From contig CACBFE010000008.1 of assembly GCA_902538445.1 (NCBI GenBank), positions 1 through 36,154 on the forward strand: DNA of 36,154 nucleotides, in the 5' to 3' direction. Source of the stretch: an uncultured Pelagibacteraceae bacterium. Its GTDB lineage: Bacteria > Pseudomonadota > Alphaproteobacteria > Pelagibacterales > Pelagibacteraceae. Position numbers and translations under genes: made by a program. Positions 25,405 through 33,830 of this stretch are shown here, in pieces. Under the pieces are notes generated by a model. The model saw nothing but the letters and a program-made list of their open reading frames with translations, had not been told where the DNA came from and searched no databases. The first letter of the stretch is position 1. The number at the start of each line of letters is the position of its first letter.

Positions 25405-26457
25405 ATGTTAAAAAATAAATTTTCTAAAATTTCTTCAATTATTCAGGATGCCAAAAAAGGGAAAATGTTTATATTAGTAGATGATAAAAATAGAGAAAAT
25501 GAAGGTGATCTAGTTATACCTGGGTCTAAATGTAATTCAAAAAGTATTAATTTTATGGCAAAACATGGCAGAGGTCTAATCTGCTTAGCATTAACAAAAA
25601 ATCAGGTAGATAATTTAAAATTGCCATTAATGTCTTCAATTAATAAATCAAGAATGCAAACTGCTTTTACTATTTCAATTGAAGCTAAAAGAGGGATTAC
25701 TACTGGAATTTCTGCTCAAGATCGAGCTAAAACAATTAAGACAGCTATTAATCCTAAAGTTAAGAGAAGTGAAATAGTTTCACCTGGTCATGTCTTTCCT
25801 TTAGTTGCAAGAAATGGCGGTGTTTTGGAGAGAGCCGGCCACACTGAAGCATCAGTTGACATTTCTAAGTTATCAAAATTAAACCCCAGCTCAGTAATTT
25901 GTGAGGTAATGAATGAAGATGGTAGAATGGCGAGACTTAATGATTTATTTAAATTTTCAAAAAAACATAAAATTAAACTTGCTTCTATTGAAGATTTAAT
26001 TTCATATCGTTTAAGTTATGAAAAATTAATAAATAAACTAAATTCAAAAACATCTTTTATAAAAGGAATTGGAAAAGTAAGTATACACAACTATAAAAAC
26101 AAATTAGAAGATAATACCAATTTTGCAATTACTAAAGGGAATTTAAATCAAAAAAAATCAATCGCTGTTAGAGTAATTTCAAATAAGATCAAAAGTAAAA
26201 AAGTTTTGTATAATAAAGATATTAAAAAAACTTTAAAATTTATGTCTAAATTTAAAAATTTTTTATTACTTGTTATTAATAATACAAATATCAATAAAGA
26301 AAATAATATTAATACTTTGAGATATTACGGTGTTGGCGCTCAGATAATTAAAGATCTTAAAATTAAAAATATGATACTAATTTCAAGAAGTAAAAAAAAG
26401 ATAATTGGTCTTGAAGGTTTTGGAATTAAAATAAAGAAACAGATAATAATAAAATGA
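25405..26457 (+). CDS. ribB: 3,4-dihydroxy-2-butanone 4-phosphate synthase with degenerate GTP cyclohydrolase II-like C-terminus (RibBX type)
   Basis: Residues 1-205 form a complete DHBP synthase, with DDKNRENEGDLVIPG, FMAKHGRGLICLAL, GISAQDRAKTIKTA, SPGHVFPLVARNGGVLERAGHTEASVD and CEVMNEDGRMARL. It makes the four-carbon unit of riboflavin from ribulose 5-phosphate. The C-terminal 145 residues align with GTP cyclohydrolase II only loosely. The three zinc cysteines and the GECLTGD/RCDCG region are missing, while the final LRYYGVGAQIIKDL keeps the family pattern. Such proteins are known in Proteobacteria as RibBX. A separate GTP cyclohydrolase II is therefore needed elsewhere. It overlaps ribH by ATGA. 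Confidence 0.93.
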   Translation: MLKNKFSKISSIIQDAKKGKMFILVDDKNRENEGDLVIPGSKCNSKSINFMAKHGRGLICLALTKNQVDNLKLPLMSSINKSRMQTAFTISIEAKRGITTGISAQDRAKTIKTAINPKVKRSEIVSPGHVFPLVARNGGVLERAGHTEASVDISKLSKLNPSSVICEVMNEDGRMARLNDLFKFSKKHKIKLASIEDLISYRLSYEKLINKLNSKTSFIKGIGKVSIHNYKNKLEDNTNFAITKGNLNQKKSIAVRVISNKIKSKKVLYNKDIKKTLKFMSKFKNFLLLVINNTNINKENNINTLRYYGVGAQIIKDLKIKNMILISRSKKKIIGLEGFGIKIKKQIIIK

Positions 26458-26879
26458 AAAAAATTTTGATAATAAATTCTAGTTATTATTCTAATATTTC
26501 AAAACATTTAATTTTAAACGCAAAAAAAAAATTAATAAAAGAAAAATTTAAAATTGAAATTTTAGAGGTTCCAGGAGTATTTGAAATCCCCATAGCAATC
26601 AGAAAAAATGTTAAAAAATATGATGGTTTTGTTGCATTAGGTTGTGTGATTAAAGGTCAAACTCCCCATTTTGATTTAATATGTTTTTCCACATTTAATT
26701 CAATTTTAAATCTTTCAATAAAATTTAATAAACCTATTGGAAATGGGATAATTACAGCTTTGAATTTGAAACAAGCTGTTCAAAGAAGCAAAACATTAAA
26801 GAAAAAAAAACCAAATAAAGGGTCAGAAGCTGCAGAAGCAGTTATATCGATTTTAAAAAATGGACCCAAAAAAATCTAA
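26454..26879 (+). CDS. ribH: 6,7-dimethyl-8-ribityllumazine synthase
   Basis: RibH condenses the pyrimidine intermediate with DHBP to lumazine. The 141-residue protein has the family motifs ILEVPGVFEIP, FVALGCVIKGQTPHFDLI (catalytic His72) and the ITALNLKQAVQRS segment in place of the usual VLT. KGSEAAEAVISIL forms the last helix. It lies between ribBX and nusB and overlaps nusB by 20 bases, a ribH-nusB order common to most Proteobacteria. Confidence 0.95.
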   Translation: MKKILIINSSYYSNISKHLILNAKKKLIKEKFKIEILEVPGVFEIPIAIRKNVKKYDGFVALGCVIKGQTPHFDLICFSTFNSILNLSIKFNKPIGNGIITALNLKQAVQRSKTLKKKKPNKGSEAAEAVISILKNGPKKI

Positions 26880-27261
26880 AAACTCATCACCTCGAATTCA
26901 GGTAATACAAAAACTTTACAATTCTTTATTGAATCCAGAGTCTGCAATCGATTTTCCCAAAAGTCAGTATAAAAAATTTATAAAAGATGTTGTTACTGGT
27001 ACTATAGAAAGATCAAATTTAATTGAAGAAAACATTAATTTACATCTAAACAAAGACATAAATTTAACCAAAACAGACAAACTTTTGAAAATTATTTTAT
27101 TTGCAGCAATTTTTGAGCTAATGTTTAAACATAATATTCCAAAAAAAGTTATTATTAGTGAATATTTGATTGCCTCAGAGCATTTTTTGGAAAAAATACA
27201 AGTTGGTTATTTGAACGCAATTCTCGACAAAATATCAAAAGAATTGAGAAAAGTTGAGTAA
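26860..27261 (+). CDS. nusB: transcription antitermination factor NusB
   Basis: NusB is part of the antitermination complex on rRNA operons. The 133-residue all-helical protein begins RIQVIQKLYNSLLN and continues with FIKDVVTGTIERSNLIEENI, KLLKIILFAAIFELMF, and PKKVIISEYLIASEHFLEKIQVGYLNAILDKI, matching the family. The start lies inside the ribH end. It is the last gene of the rib cluster, with 69 bases before hppA. Confidence 0.93.
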   Translation: MDPKKSKNSSPRIQVIQKLYNSLLNPESAIDFPKSQYKKFIKDVVTGTIERSNLIEENINLHLNKDINLTKTDKLLKIILFAAIFELMFKHNIPKKVIISEYLIASEHFLEKIQVGYLNAILDKISKELRKVE

Positions 27262-27276
27262 AAAACTGTTATTTTA

Positions 27277-27306
27277 TTGAAGTTTAGCTTGCGTTTTTAA
27301 TATTAA
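27277..27306 (+). promoter_or_regulatory. possible promoter of hppA
   Basis: TTGAAG (27277-27282) and TATTAA (27301-27306) are 18 bases apart in the 69-base gap between nusB and hppA, the largest gap in this strand run. The expected start is near 27313, 18 bases before the ATG. The match is moderate and the gap is AT-rich. Confidence 0.35.
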
Positions 27307-27330
27307 TTTGGCATTTATGCGCTTTAAATC

Positions 27331-29433
27331 ATGACAAATTTTTTGGAATTACTTTATTTGATTGCATTTATAGGTGTACTAGCAGTTGCCTATAGTTATT
27401 TATTATCCGGTCAAATTATTTCATCAAGTGCCGGAAATTCAAAGATGCAGGAGATAGCAGAAGCCATACAAATTGGTGCTAAAGCTTATTTAAATAGACA
27501 GTATAAGACTATCGCGGTTGTAGGAATTATTGTTTTAGCAATTGTGACATATTTCTTTAGTTATCTAGTGGGCATTGGTTACTTTATTGGAGCTTTCCTA
27601 TCTGGTGTTGCAGGTTATGTAGGAATGCTTATTTCCGTTAAAGCAAACGTTCGGACAGCTGAAGCAGCAAGACAAAGTTTGCAATCTGGTTTAACTATAG
27701 CGTTTAAATCAGGAGCAATTACAGGCTTACTTGTAGCCGGATTAGCTTTGTTATCAATTACATTTTATTACGTAATCTTAATAAATTTAAATATTGACAA
27801 TAGAGAAATTATAAACGCTTTGGTCGCTTTAGGTTTTGGAGCATCTCTTATTTCTATCTTTGCAAGATTAGGTGGTGGAATTTTTACAAAAGGTGCAGAT
27901 GTAGGTGCAGATCTAGTGGGAAAAGTAGAGGCAGGAATTCCGGAAGATGACCCAAGAAATCCTGCAGTAATCGCCGACAATGTTGGTGATAATGTTGGAG
28001 ATTGCGCTGGTATGGCTGCTGATTTATTCGAAACTTATGCAGTTACAATTGTTGCAACAATGGTATTATCTTCTATTTTTTTCCCAACTGATTACAATCT
28101 TATGATCTATCCTTTAGCAATTGGCGGGGCTTGTATTATCACATCAATAATTGGAACTTGGTTTGTTAAATTAGGTAAAAGCAAAAGTATTATGGGCGCA
28201 TTATATAAAGGTTTTATTGTTACTGCGATTACCTCTCTTTTAATTTTATACCCTGTCACTAATTCAATCGTAGGTCTTGATCAGACATATGATAATAATA
28301 GCAAGATTTTTACCGGAATGGATTTATATATTTGTGGTGTTGTAGGTTTTATTATTACTGGATTATTAATTTGGATTACAGAATATTATACTGGAACAAA
28401 CTATAGGCCTGTAAAAACAGTTGCTAAGTCATCTACCACGGGGCATGGAACAAATGTTATCCAAGGTTTAGCAATTTCCATGGAGGCTACTGCAATTCCT
28501 GCATTAATTATTGTAGCAGGAATTTTATTCACAAATGAGCTTGCGGGTCTTTATGGAATAGCCATAGCTGTTACATCAATGCTGGCACTAACTGGAATGG
28601 TGGTCGCTTTAGATGCTTACGGTCCAGTTACAGACAATGCTGGTGGAATAGCAGAGATGTCAAAACTTCCAAAAAATGTAAGAAAAACTACTGATGCATT
28701 AGATGCTGTAGGTAACACAACTAAGGCGGTGACAAAAGGTTATGCGATAGGTTCAGCAGGTTTAGGAGCATTGGTTTTATTTGCTGCTTATACAGAAGAT
28801 ATAAAATATTTTTCAAATGTTAAAGGATCAGCTTTAGAGGGAGTGATAGTAACATTTGATCTTTCAAATCCATTTGTTGTTGCTGGTTTATTAATAGGTG
28901 GAATGTTACCTTATTTATTTGGTTCAATGGGAATGCAGGCTGTTGGAAGGGCAGGTGGCTCTGTTGTAATAGAAGTAAGAAGACAATTTAAAAAAATACC
29001 AGGAATAATGAAAGGAAAAAGAAAACCCGACTATGGTAGATTAGTGGATTTACTTACAAAAGCAGCAATTAAAGAGATGATAATTCCTTCTTTATTGCCA
29101 GTATTATCCCCAGTTATTCTTTACTTTATCATTTTACAAATCGGCGGTATGGAAGCAGCCTTATCATCTTTAGGTGCTATGTTATTAGGTGTTATAGTTA
29201 CAGGTTTGTTTGTAGCTGTATCAATGACTGCTGGTGGTGGGGCTTGGGATAATGCAAAAAAATATATTGAAGATGGTAATTTTGGAGGTAAAGGATCTGA
29301 AGCTCATAAATCTGCTGTTACTGGAGATACAGTAGGCGACCCTTACAAAGACACTGCTGGTCCTGCAGTAAATCCCATGATTAAGATAACAAATATTGTT
29401 GCTTTACTACTATTAGCAGTAATAGCACATTAA
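27331..29433 (+). CDS. hppA: membrane-bound proton-translocating pyrophosphatase, K+-independent type
   Basis: HppA couples pyrophosphate hydrolysis to proton pumping across the inner membrane. The 700-residue protein has about 16 transmembrane helices. It carries the substrate site [32 protein letters not shown] and [19 protein letters not shown], then [17 protein letters not shown], and near the C-terminus [14 protein letters not shown] and [15 protein letters not shown]. Lys465 in [10 protein letters not shown] is the residue that marks potassium-independent proton pumps (alanine in potassium-dependent ones). It stands alone after nusB and converges on bamE with a 3-base gap. Confidence 0.97.
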   Translation: MTNFLELLYLIAFIGVLAVAYSYLLSGQIISSSAGNSKMQEIAEAIQIGAKAYLNRQYKTIAVVGIIVLAIVTYFFSYLVGIGYFIGAFLSGVAGYVGMLISVKANVRTAEAARQSLQSGLTIAFKSGAITGLLVAGLALLSITFYYVILINLNIDNREIINALVALGFGASLISIFARLGGGIFTKGADVGADLVGKVEAGIPEDDPRNPAVIADNVGDNVGDCAGMAADLFETYAVTIVATMVLSSIFFPTDYNLMIYPLAIGGACIITSIIGTWFVKLGKSKSIMGALYKGFIVTAITSLLILYPVTNSIVGLDQTYDNNSKIFTGMDLYICGVVGFIITGLLIWITEYYTGTNYRPVKTVAKSSTTGHGTNVIQGLAISMEATAIPALIIVAGILFTNELAGLYGIAIAVTSMLALTGMVVALDAYGPVTDNAGGIAEMSKLPKNVRKTTDALDAVGNTTKAVTKGYAIGSAGLGALVLFAAYTEDIKYFSNVKGSALEGVIVTFDLSNPFVVAGLLIGGMLPYLFGSMGMQAVGRAGGSVVIEVRRQFKKIPGIMKGKRKPDYGRLVDLLTKAAIKEMIIPSLLPVLSPVILYFIILQIGGMEAALSSLGAMLLGVIVTGLFVAVSMTAGGGAWDNAKKYIEDGNFGGKGSEAHKSAVTGDTVGDPYKDTAGPAVNPMIKITNIVALLLLAVIAH

Positions 29434-29436
29434 ATT

Positions 29437-29895
29437 TTATCTTTTTCCACCGTACATTTTTGTTCTAATACTTTGTAAAAATTCCTCAACAAAACTTTTA
29501 TCGCTTAAGTTATTTTCAGTTATTTCTTTCGTAAATTTTATGTCAGCTATTCTTTTTTTATCATAAAAATCTTTTGCTTTTAAAACACCGTATTTGTCAA
29601 AGGTTAAAACCATTACATTGTTTGTTTTAATAACATTTTGTCCTAATTTATAGTATTTTCCTTTAGTAAGAATTCTTTCAATATATATCCAAGTATTCTC
29701 ATCACTAATAGATTTCGTATGAGGATTTCCAACTATTTTAATTACATCATTAGTATTACTTTCATTGACTGCTAATATATTGTATCTATTTTCTAGAAAT
29801 AAAATACCGTGATTCTTCGTGTTAACTTGACAATTAGTCAAAAAGAAAAAAAAGGAAAGTATTACTGTGTTATATAAATAAATATGCCTGATCAT
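29437..29895 (-). CDS. bamE: outer membrane assembly lipoprotein BamE (SmpA/OmlA family)
   Basis: BamE is a small lipoprotein of the BAM complex that inserts outer-membrane proteins. The 152-residue protein has a lipoprotein signal with lipobox LTNC (Cys22). The mature part contains NDVIKIVGNPHTKS, WIYIERI and VMVLTFDKYGVLKAKDFYD, matching the SmpA/OmlA fold. In Alphaproteobacteria this gene is usually divergent from a bc1 chaperone gene, as here. Unusually, the two coding starts overlap by 12 bases. Confidence 0.88.
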   Translation of the reverse strand: MIRHIYLYNTVILSFFFFLTNCQVNTKNHGILFLENRYNILAVNESNTNDVIKIVGNPHTKSISDENTWIYIERILTKGKYYKLGQNVIKTNNVMVLTFDKYGVLKAKDFYDKKRIADIKFTKEITENNLSDKSFVEEFLQSIRTKMYGGKR

Positions 29896-30375
29896 AAAAC
29901 TAAACTTTATAATATATTATTAATCTTATCTAGGAATATTTTCTTTTATGAAAAAATTGAATTACAAGACTCATTCGAAACACGTATTTACCTTATGTTT
30001 ATGCATTTTTCAATTCTGATGATTGTTACTAAAAAAAAAAGATCAAAATTTAATCAAAAGTCTTACGATGATTTTTTTAACAATATTGAATATAACTTAA
30101 GAGAATTAGGTTTTGGAGACGTGACTGTTAATAAAAAAATGAAAGATTTCAATAAAATTTTGTATGATATATTGCTTAAAATAGATGTTAAAAAAGATGA
30201 AAATGAGAGTTTTAAAATTAACAAAGATTTGGTTTCCAAGTATTTTGCATCTTTAAAAGAGGAAAAAAGTGCTAAATATATTGAATTTGAGAGATATTTC
30301 ACAAATTTTTTTCACTTTTGCTTTGAACTCCCTTTAGATAATATGATAGAAGGTTTAAAAAATTTTAAAAGTTAA
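29884..30375 (+). CDS. ubiquinol-cytochrome c chaperone family protein (CBP3-like)
   Basis: The 163-residue protein matches the ubiquinol-cytochrome c chaperone family, related to mitochondrial CBP3, which helps assemble the cytochrome bc1 complex. Family traits are the N-terminal [39 protein letters not shown], the [32 protein letters not shown] stretch and a following [10 protein letters not shown]. The conserved part begins at residue 6, so the ATG at 29884 is likely right although it lies inside bamE on the other strand. It sits 2 bases before rpmF. The usual intervening DUF177 gene is absent. Confidence 0.8.
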   Translation: MPDHKTKLYNILLILSRNIFFYEKIELQDSFETRIYLMFMHFSILMIVTKKKRSKFNQKSYDDFFNNIEYNLRELGFGDVTVNKKMKDFNKILYDILLKIDVKKDENESFKINKDLVSKYFASLKEEKSAKYIEFERYFTNFFHFCFELPLDNMIEGLKNFKS

Positions 30376-30377
30376 TT

Positions 30378-30551
30378 ATGGCTGTACCTAAAAGAAAAAC
30401 ATCTAATTCAAAAAAAAAAATGAGAAGATCTCATCATAAATTGTTTTCAGTAAACATTGTTGAAGATAAGAAAAGTGGTGAGTATAGACTTTCTCATCAT
30501 GTAGATCTTAAATCTGGTTTTTATAACGGAAAAAAAATACTAGATATTTAA
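30378..30551 (+). CDS. rpmF: 50S ribosomal protein L32
   Basis: The 57-residue reading frame starts [20 protein letters not shown], the signature of L32, and continues with [34 protein letters not shown]. It has no zinc cysteines. An eleven-A tract at 30410-30420 is read in frame as lysines before Met15. The rpmF-plsX pair with a 10-base gap is conserved in most Bacteria and links ribosome and lipid synthesis. Confidence 0.95.
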   Translation: MAVPKRKTSNSKKKMRRSHHKLFSVNIVEDKKSGEYRLSHHVDLKSGFYNGKKILDI

Positions 30552-30561
30552 TTATAATAAT

Positions 30562-31596
30562 ATGTCTAAAAAAATTTCTATTGCAATTGATGCAATGGGT
30601 GGTGATAATTCACCAGACAAAACTATAGCTGGTGTAAAATTATTTTTAGATAAATACAAAAAAAAAGAAGATTTTATTTTAAATTTATTCGGTAATGAAA
30701 AAATAATTAAAGAAAAGATTTCAAAGTATAATATCTCATCAAATTTAATTAAAATAATAAATGCTGAGGGCGTCATTTCCAATGAAGAGTCACCTCTTAC
30801 AGCTATCAAAAATTCAAAAAATACTAGTATGTGGAATTGTATTAAACATCAACTTGAAGGTAAATCAGATATTAGTTTATCAGCAGGTAATACGGGGGTT
30901 TTGTTAGTGATATCAAGAATGATATTAAAAATGATTGATCAAGTTAGCAAACCTGCTTTAGCAGGTTTATGGCCCAATCAAAATGGCATGAATGTAGTTT
31001 TAGATTTGGGTGCCAACATAGAATGTAATGATCAAAATCTTGTCGATTTTGCAGAATTAGGAGCTGCTTTATATAAATCTTTATATCCTAAAGATAAACC
31101 TAAAGTTTCACTTTTGAATATTGGTTCAGAGGAAATCAAAGGAACAGAAACATTAAAAACAGCCTCGGGTAGATTGAAAGAATTATCAAACGACGATAAT
31201 TTTTTATACATAGGTTATATTGAAGGGAATGAAATAATGAATGGTATTTCGAATGTAATAGTTACTGATGGTTTTACAGGAAATGTAGCTTTGAAAACGG
31301 CCGAAGGAACTGCAAAATTTATAACAAAAAATTTAAAAAAATCACTTACAGAAAATTTAGTGACTAAATTATCTTTAATTTTTTCGTACTTTTCTTTAAA
31401 AAAATTTAAGGAGAAATTAGATCCTAGAAAATATAATGGAGCAATATTTTTAGGCCTTAACGGCCCGGTTGTTAAAAGTCATGGAGGAACTGACCCAATC
31501 GGCTTTTATCACTCAATTGATTTATGCTATAAAATAGTTAAAGGAAATTTAATGTCACAAATAAAAAAAAATCTAGATCATTCAAAAAGTGCTTAA
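30562..31596 (+). CDS. plsX: phosphate acyltransferase PlsX
   Basis: PlsX makes acyl-phosphate from acyl-ACP and phosphate, for PlsY in phospholipid synthesis. The 344-residue protein has IAIDAMGGDNSPD at the N-terminus, LSAGNTGVLLVIS, KPALAGLWP, VVLDLGANIECN, LLNIGSEEIKGTE, VIVTDGFTGNVALKTAEG and GLNGPVVKSHGGTDPIGF. The length is normal. Its stop lies inside ihfA by 8 bases, leaving no room for the fabH gene that usually follows plsX. Confidence 0.97.
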   Translation: MSKKISIAIDAMGGDNSPDKTIAGVKLFLDKYKKKEDFILNLFGNEKIIKEKISKYNISSNLIKIINAEGVISNEESPLTAIKNSKNTSMWNCIKHQLEGKSDISLSAGNTGVLLVISRMILKMIDQVSKPALAGLWPNQNGMNVVLDLGANIECNDQNLVDFAELGAALYKSLYPKDKPKVSLLNIGSEEIKGTETLKTASGRLKELSNDDNFLYIGYIEGNEIMNGISNVIVTDGFTGNVALKTAEGTAKFITKNLKKSLTENLVTKLSLIFSYFSLKKFKEKLDPRKYNGAIFLGLNGPVVKSHGGTDPIGFYHSIDLCYKIVKGNLMSQIKKNLDHSKSA

Positions 31597-31885
31597 ACAA
31601 AACCTTAAAAAAATAGATTTAATAAATTTAATTAGTAGTAGAACCGGTCTTCCCAAAAATTTATCAAAAAAAATACTGAGTGATTTATTAAAAATTTTTA
31701 ATAATAGAATATCAAATGGCTATTTAGGTTTAAAAAATATAGGAACATTTAAATTGCTTAATAAAAAAGAAAGAATTGGTAGAAACCCAAAAACAAAAAA
31801 GGAACACATAATATCAGCTAGAAAAGTAGTTAAATTTATACCTTCAAAATACATCACTGAATACTTGAATAAGATTTATGAGTAA
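31589..31885 (+). CDS. ihfA: integration host factor alpha subunit (HU/IHF family)
   Basis: This 98-residue DNA-bending protein starts at GTG (31589) inside plsX. The HU/IHF fold is visible in DLINLISSRTGLPKNLSKKIL, a KNIGTFKLLNKKERIGRNPKTKKEH arm containing the conserved proline that intercalates into DNA, and ISARKVVKFIPS. The position between plsX and a merR-type gene is that of ihfA in Alphaproteobacteria, which favours IHF alpha over HU. The stop overlaps the next ATG by 8 bases. Confidence 0.88.
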   Translation: MLKQNLKKIDLINLISSRTGLPKNLSKKILSDLLKIFNNRISNGYLGLKNIGTFKLLNKKERIGRNPKTKKEHIISARKVVKFIPSKYITEYLNKIYE

Positions 31886-32258
31886 ATTTCTTACTATTTC
31901 TCAACTATCTAAACTATTAGGTTTAATAGATCCCAAAACAAGGAAACCTTTAAATCATATTCTTAGATATTGGGAAAAAGAATTTAAAGAAATTAAACCC
32001 AAAAAAATTAACAAAAGAAGATATTACTCAAATAAACAAATAGAAGAGATTAAAAAAATTAAATTTTTGCTTAAAAATAAAGGAATGTCGATTTCTGGTG
32101 TAAAAAATTTATTAAAGTCTAATACAATAAAACTTGACGATGATAACTCAAATAGTTTAAAAGATGATTATTACAAATTTTCTCTGAAAACAAAAAGTAA
32201 ACTTATTTTAAAAAAAATAAAATTAATAAAATCTCATGGCAAAAAAAACTCATCTTAA
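31878..32258 (+). CDS. MerR family transcriptional regulator
   Basis: The 126-residue protein has an N-terminal winged helix-turn-helix of MerR type: FLTISQLSKLLGL, HILRYWEKEFKEIKPKKINKRRYYSNKQIEEIKKIKFLL and KGMSISGVKNLLKS. The C-terminal part is short, lysine rich and has no visible metal- or ligand-binding cysteines. Its target is unknown. The gene conventionally follows ihfA in Alphaproteobacteria and may regulate this cluster. It overlaps rpmG by 23 bases. Confidence 0.88.
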   Translation: MSKFLTISQLSKLLGLIDPKTRKPLNHILRYWEKEFKEIKPKKINKRRYYSNKQIEEIKKIKFLLKNKGMSISGVKNLLKSNTIKLDDDNSNSLKDDYYKFSLKTKSKLILKKIKLIKSHGKKNSS

Positions 32259-32427
32259 AATCAGAATGGTGCCTGAAAGCAATCCTGATAGTAAATTTAT
32301 CTACTATGCGAAAAAACCCACAAAAGGTGAAAAAGCAAAAGATAAACTTAAATTAAAGAAATATAATCCCAACACAAGAAAACATGAATATTTTGTTGAA
32401 AAAAAATTACCACCTCACAGTAAATAA
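32236..32427 (+). CDS. rpmG: 50S ribosomal protein L33
   Basis: The 63-residue protein reads MAKKTHLKIRMVPESNP, then FIYYAKKPTK and KLKLKKYNPNTRKHEYFVEKKL, matching the cysteine-free form of L33. It is about eight residues longer than E. coli L33 because of an insertion around KGEKAKD and a short tail. The ATG lies inside the end of the merR-type gene. The stop abuts the stop of the convergent chorismate mutase gene without a base between. Confidence 0.93.
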   Translation: MAKKTHLKIRMVPESNPDSKFIYYAKKPTKGEKAKDKLKLKKYNPNTRKHEYFVEKKLPPHSK

Positions 32428-32709
32428 CTATTTTTTACCAAAATTTCTAAACTCATAATCAATAAAAGCCCTTATCATAGATTTCCAAATTTTATTAGTG
32501 ATTTTTGGATCTATATTCTTATATTTAGATTTTTTTGAAATATTTTTTAATATTACTGATATTCTTTTTTTATCGATTATTTCTCTTTTAAACTTCTTGT
32601 TTTTTAAAACTATGTCAACAAGTTTTACTCTTTCTTTTATAATAGCCAAAAGGTTATTATCTAATTTATCTAATTTTTTTCTAATTTTGATTATATTTTT
32701 ATTTACCAT
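32428..32709 (-). CDS. chorismate mutase, AroQ class
   Basis: The 93-residue all-helical protein fits monofunctional AroQ chorismate mutase, which converts chorismate to prephenate for phenylalanine and tyrosine synthesis. Visible traits are IRKKLDKLDNNLLAIIKERVKLVDIVLKNK, KREIIDKKRISVILKNI and a final helix KIWKSMIRAFIDYE. No signal peptide or fused dehydratase domain is present. It is a single gene, divergent from ctaA across 53 bases of TA-rich DNA. Confidence 0.85.
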   Translation of the reverse strand: MVNKNIIKIRKKLDKLDNNLLAIIKERVKLVDIVLKNKKFKREIIDKKRISVILKNISKKSKYKNIDPKITNKIWKSMIRAFIDYEFRNFGKK

Positions 32710-32762
32710 AGCGACATTTTTTAAATTTAAGATTATCTAATAAAATATATATATATTAAAAC

Positions 32763-33788
32763 ATGTACTCAAACGAGAAGAAAATAAATAAATTATTTTT
32801 TTATTGGCTAGCTATTTCTTTATTGCTTGTTTTTTTAATAATAATTATTGGTGGTTTAACAAGATTAACTAATTCTGGTTTATCTATAACTGAATGGGAA
32901 TTATTCAAAGGAATTTTACCTCCTTTAACTCAAAATTCTTGGAATGAATACTTTGATTTATATAAAGAAATTCCTCAATATAAATTGTTAAATTTTGATA
33001 TGTCACTAGAAGAATTTAAAATAATTTTTTACTGGGAATATATTCATAGAATTTTTGCTAGAGCACTAGGTTTATTTTTTTTAATATTTCTGATTTATTT
33101 TCATTTTTCTAAGAAAATTAAAAAAACATATCTCTTTACTTGTTATTTTATTTTTACGTTAATTGTTTTACAAGGATTTATTGGATGGTATATGGTTCAA
33201 AGCGGATTAGTGAATGATATCACAGTTAGTCATTTTAGATTATCTTTTCATTTGTCAACTGCTATCGTAATAATTTCGATAATATTTTGGTTGTTAAGAA
33301 ATATTATTTCTAATAATGACAAGAAATTTTTTAAATTATCAAGCAATAATTTTATTTTTCAAATGTTACTTTTAATAATATTTTTACAAATAATTTTAGG
33401 TGCTTTTGTATCTGGTCTTGATGCAGGTCAGATTTATCAAACTTGGCCGCAAATGGGTAACAGTTTTATTCCTGATGATATTATTTTAGATAATTTAAAA
33501 AGCACTTTAGATTTTAATAGTCATTCTTTAGTTCAATTTTATCACCGCATTTTAGCCTATGTAATAATTTTATATGTTTTATGCTTAACAATATATATTT
33601 ATAAAAAAAAAATTACTTACTTGTATGTGCCACTAAATATATTAATTCTTTTCTTATCATTTCAAGTAATTTTAGGAATTTTTACATTAATAAGTGGGCT
33701 TAATATTTATCTTGCTTCAATGCATCAAATTATTAGTGTCTTATTAGTTTTAAGTGCTCTAAATCTGTATTATTTAAGAACTAAATAA
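32763..33788 (+). CDS. ctaA: haem A synthase (COX15/CtaA family)
   Basis: CtaA oxidises haem O to haem A for cytochrome c oxidase. The 341-residue inner-membrane protein has eight predicted helices and the family motifs GGLTRLTNSGLSITEWELFKGILPPL, FYWEYIHRIFARALG, VSHFRLSFHLSTA, VSGLDAGQIYQTWPQMG, QFYHRILAYVI and LASMHQIISVLL, which supply the haem-ligating histidines. The alphaproteobacterial type 2 length is normal. The gene ends 1 base before the -35 element of the ribosomal protein promoter. Confidence 0.96.
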   Translation: MYSNEKKINKLFFYWLAISLLLVFLIIIIGGLTRLTNSGLSITEWELFKGILPPLTQNSWNEYFDLYKEIPQYKLLNFDMSLEEFKIIFYWEYIHRIFARALGLFFLIFLIYFHFSKKIKKTYLFTCYFIFTLIVLQGFIGWYMVQSGLVNDITVSHFRLSFHLSTAIVIISIIFWLLRNIISNNDKKFFKLSSNNFIFQMLLLIIFLQIILGAFVSGLDAGQIYQTWPQMGNSFIPDDIILDNLKSTLDFNSHSLVQFYHRILAYVIILYVLCLTIYIYKKKITYLYVPLNILILFLSFQVILGIFTLISGLNIYLASMHQIISVLLVLSALNLYYLRTK

Positions 33789-33789
33789 A

Positions 33790-33818
33790 TTGACATTTTA
33801 ACTCATTCTTTGTATCAA
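33790..33818 (+). promoter_or_regulatory. promoter of rplM-rpsI
   Basis: A perfect TTGACA (33790-33795) is followed after 17 bases by TATCAA (33813-33818). The predicted start at about 33825 is only some 6 bases before the rplM ATG at 33831, so the message would be leaderless or nearly so. Any start upstream of 33825 is ruled out if this promoter is used. Confidence 0.7.
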
Positions 33819-33830
33819 TCGCCATTCAAA

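Noticed and set aside
32498-32740. Plus-strand frame opposite chorismate mutase
   Set aside because: Its hydrophobic composition is the antisense image of the lysine-rich chorismate mutase gene, which has clear AroQ features.
32740-32762. TA-rich repeat upstream of ctaA as a functional repeat element
   Set aside because: A short TA run in such AT-rich DNA is expected and is more simply part of a promoter region.
33810-33830. TTG start for rplM at 33810
   Set aside because: It falls inside the promoter spacer and -10 region, and the added residues are not typical of L13.
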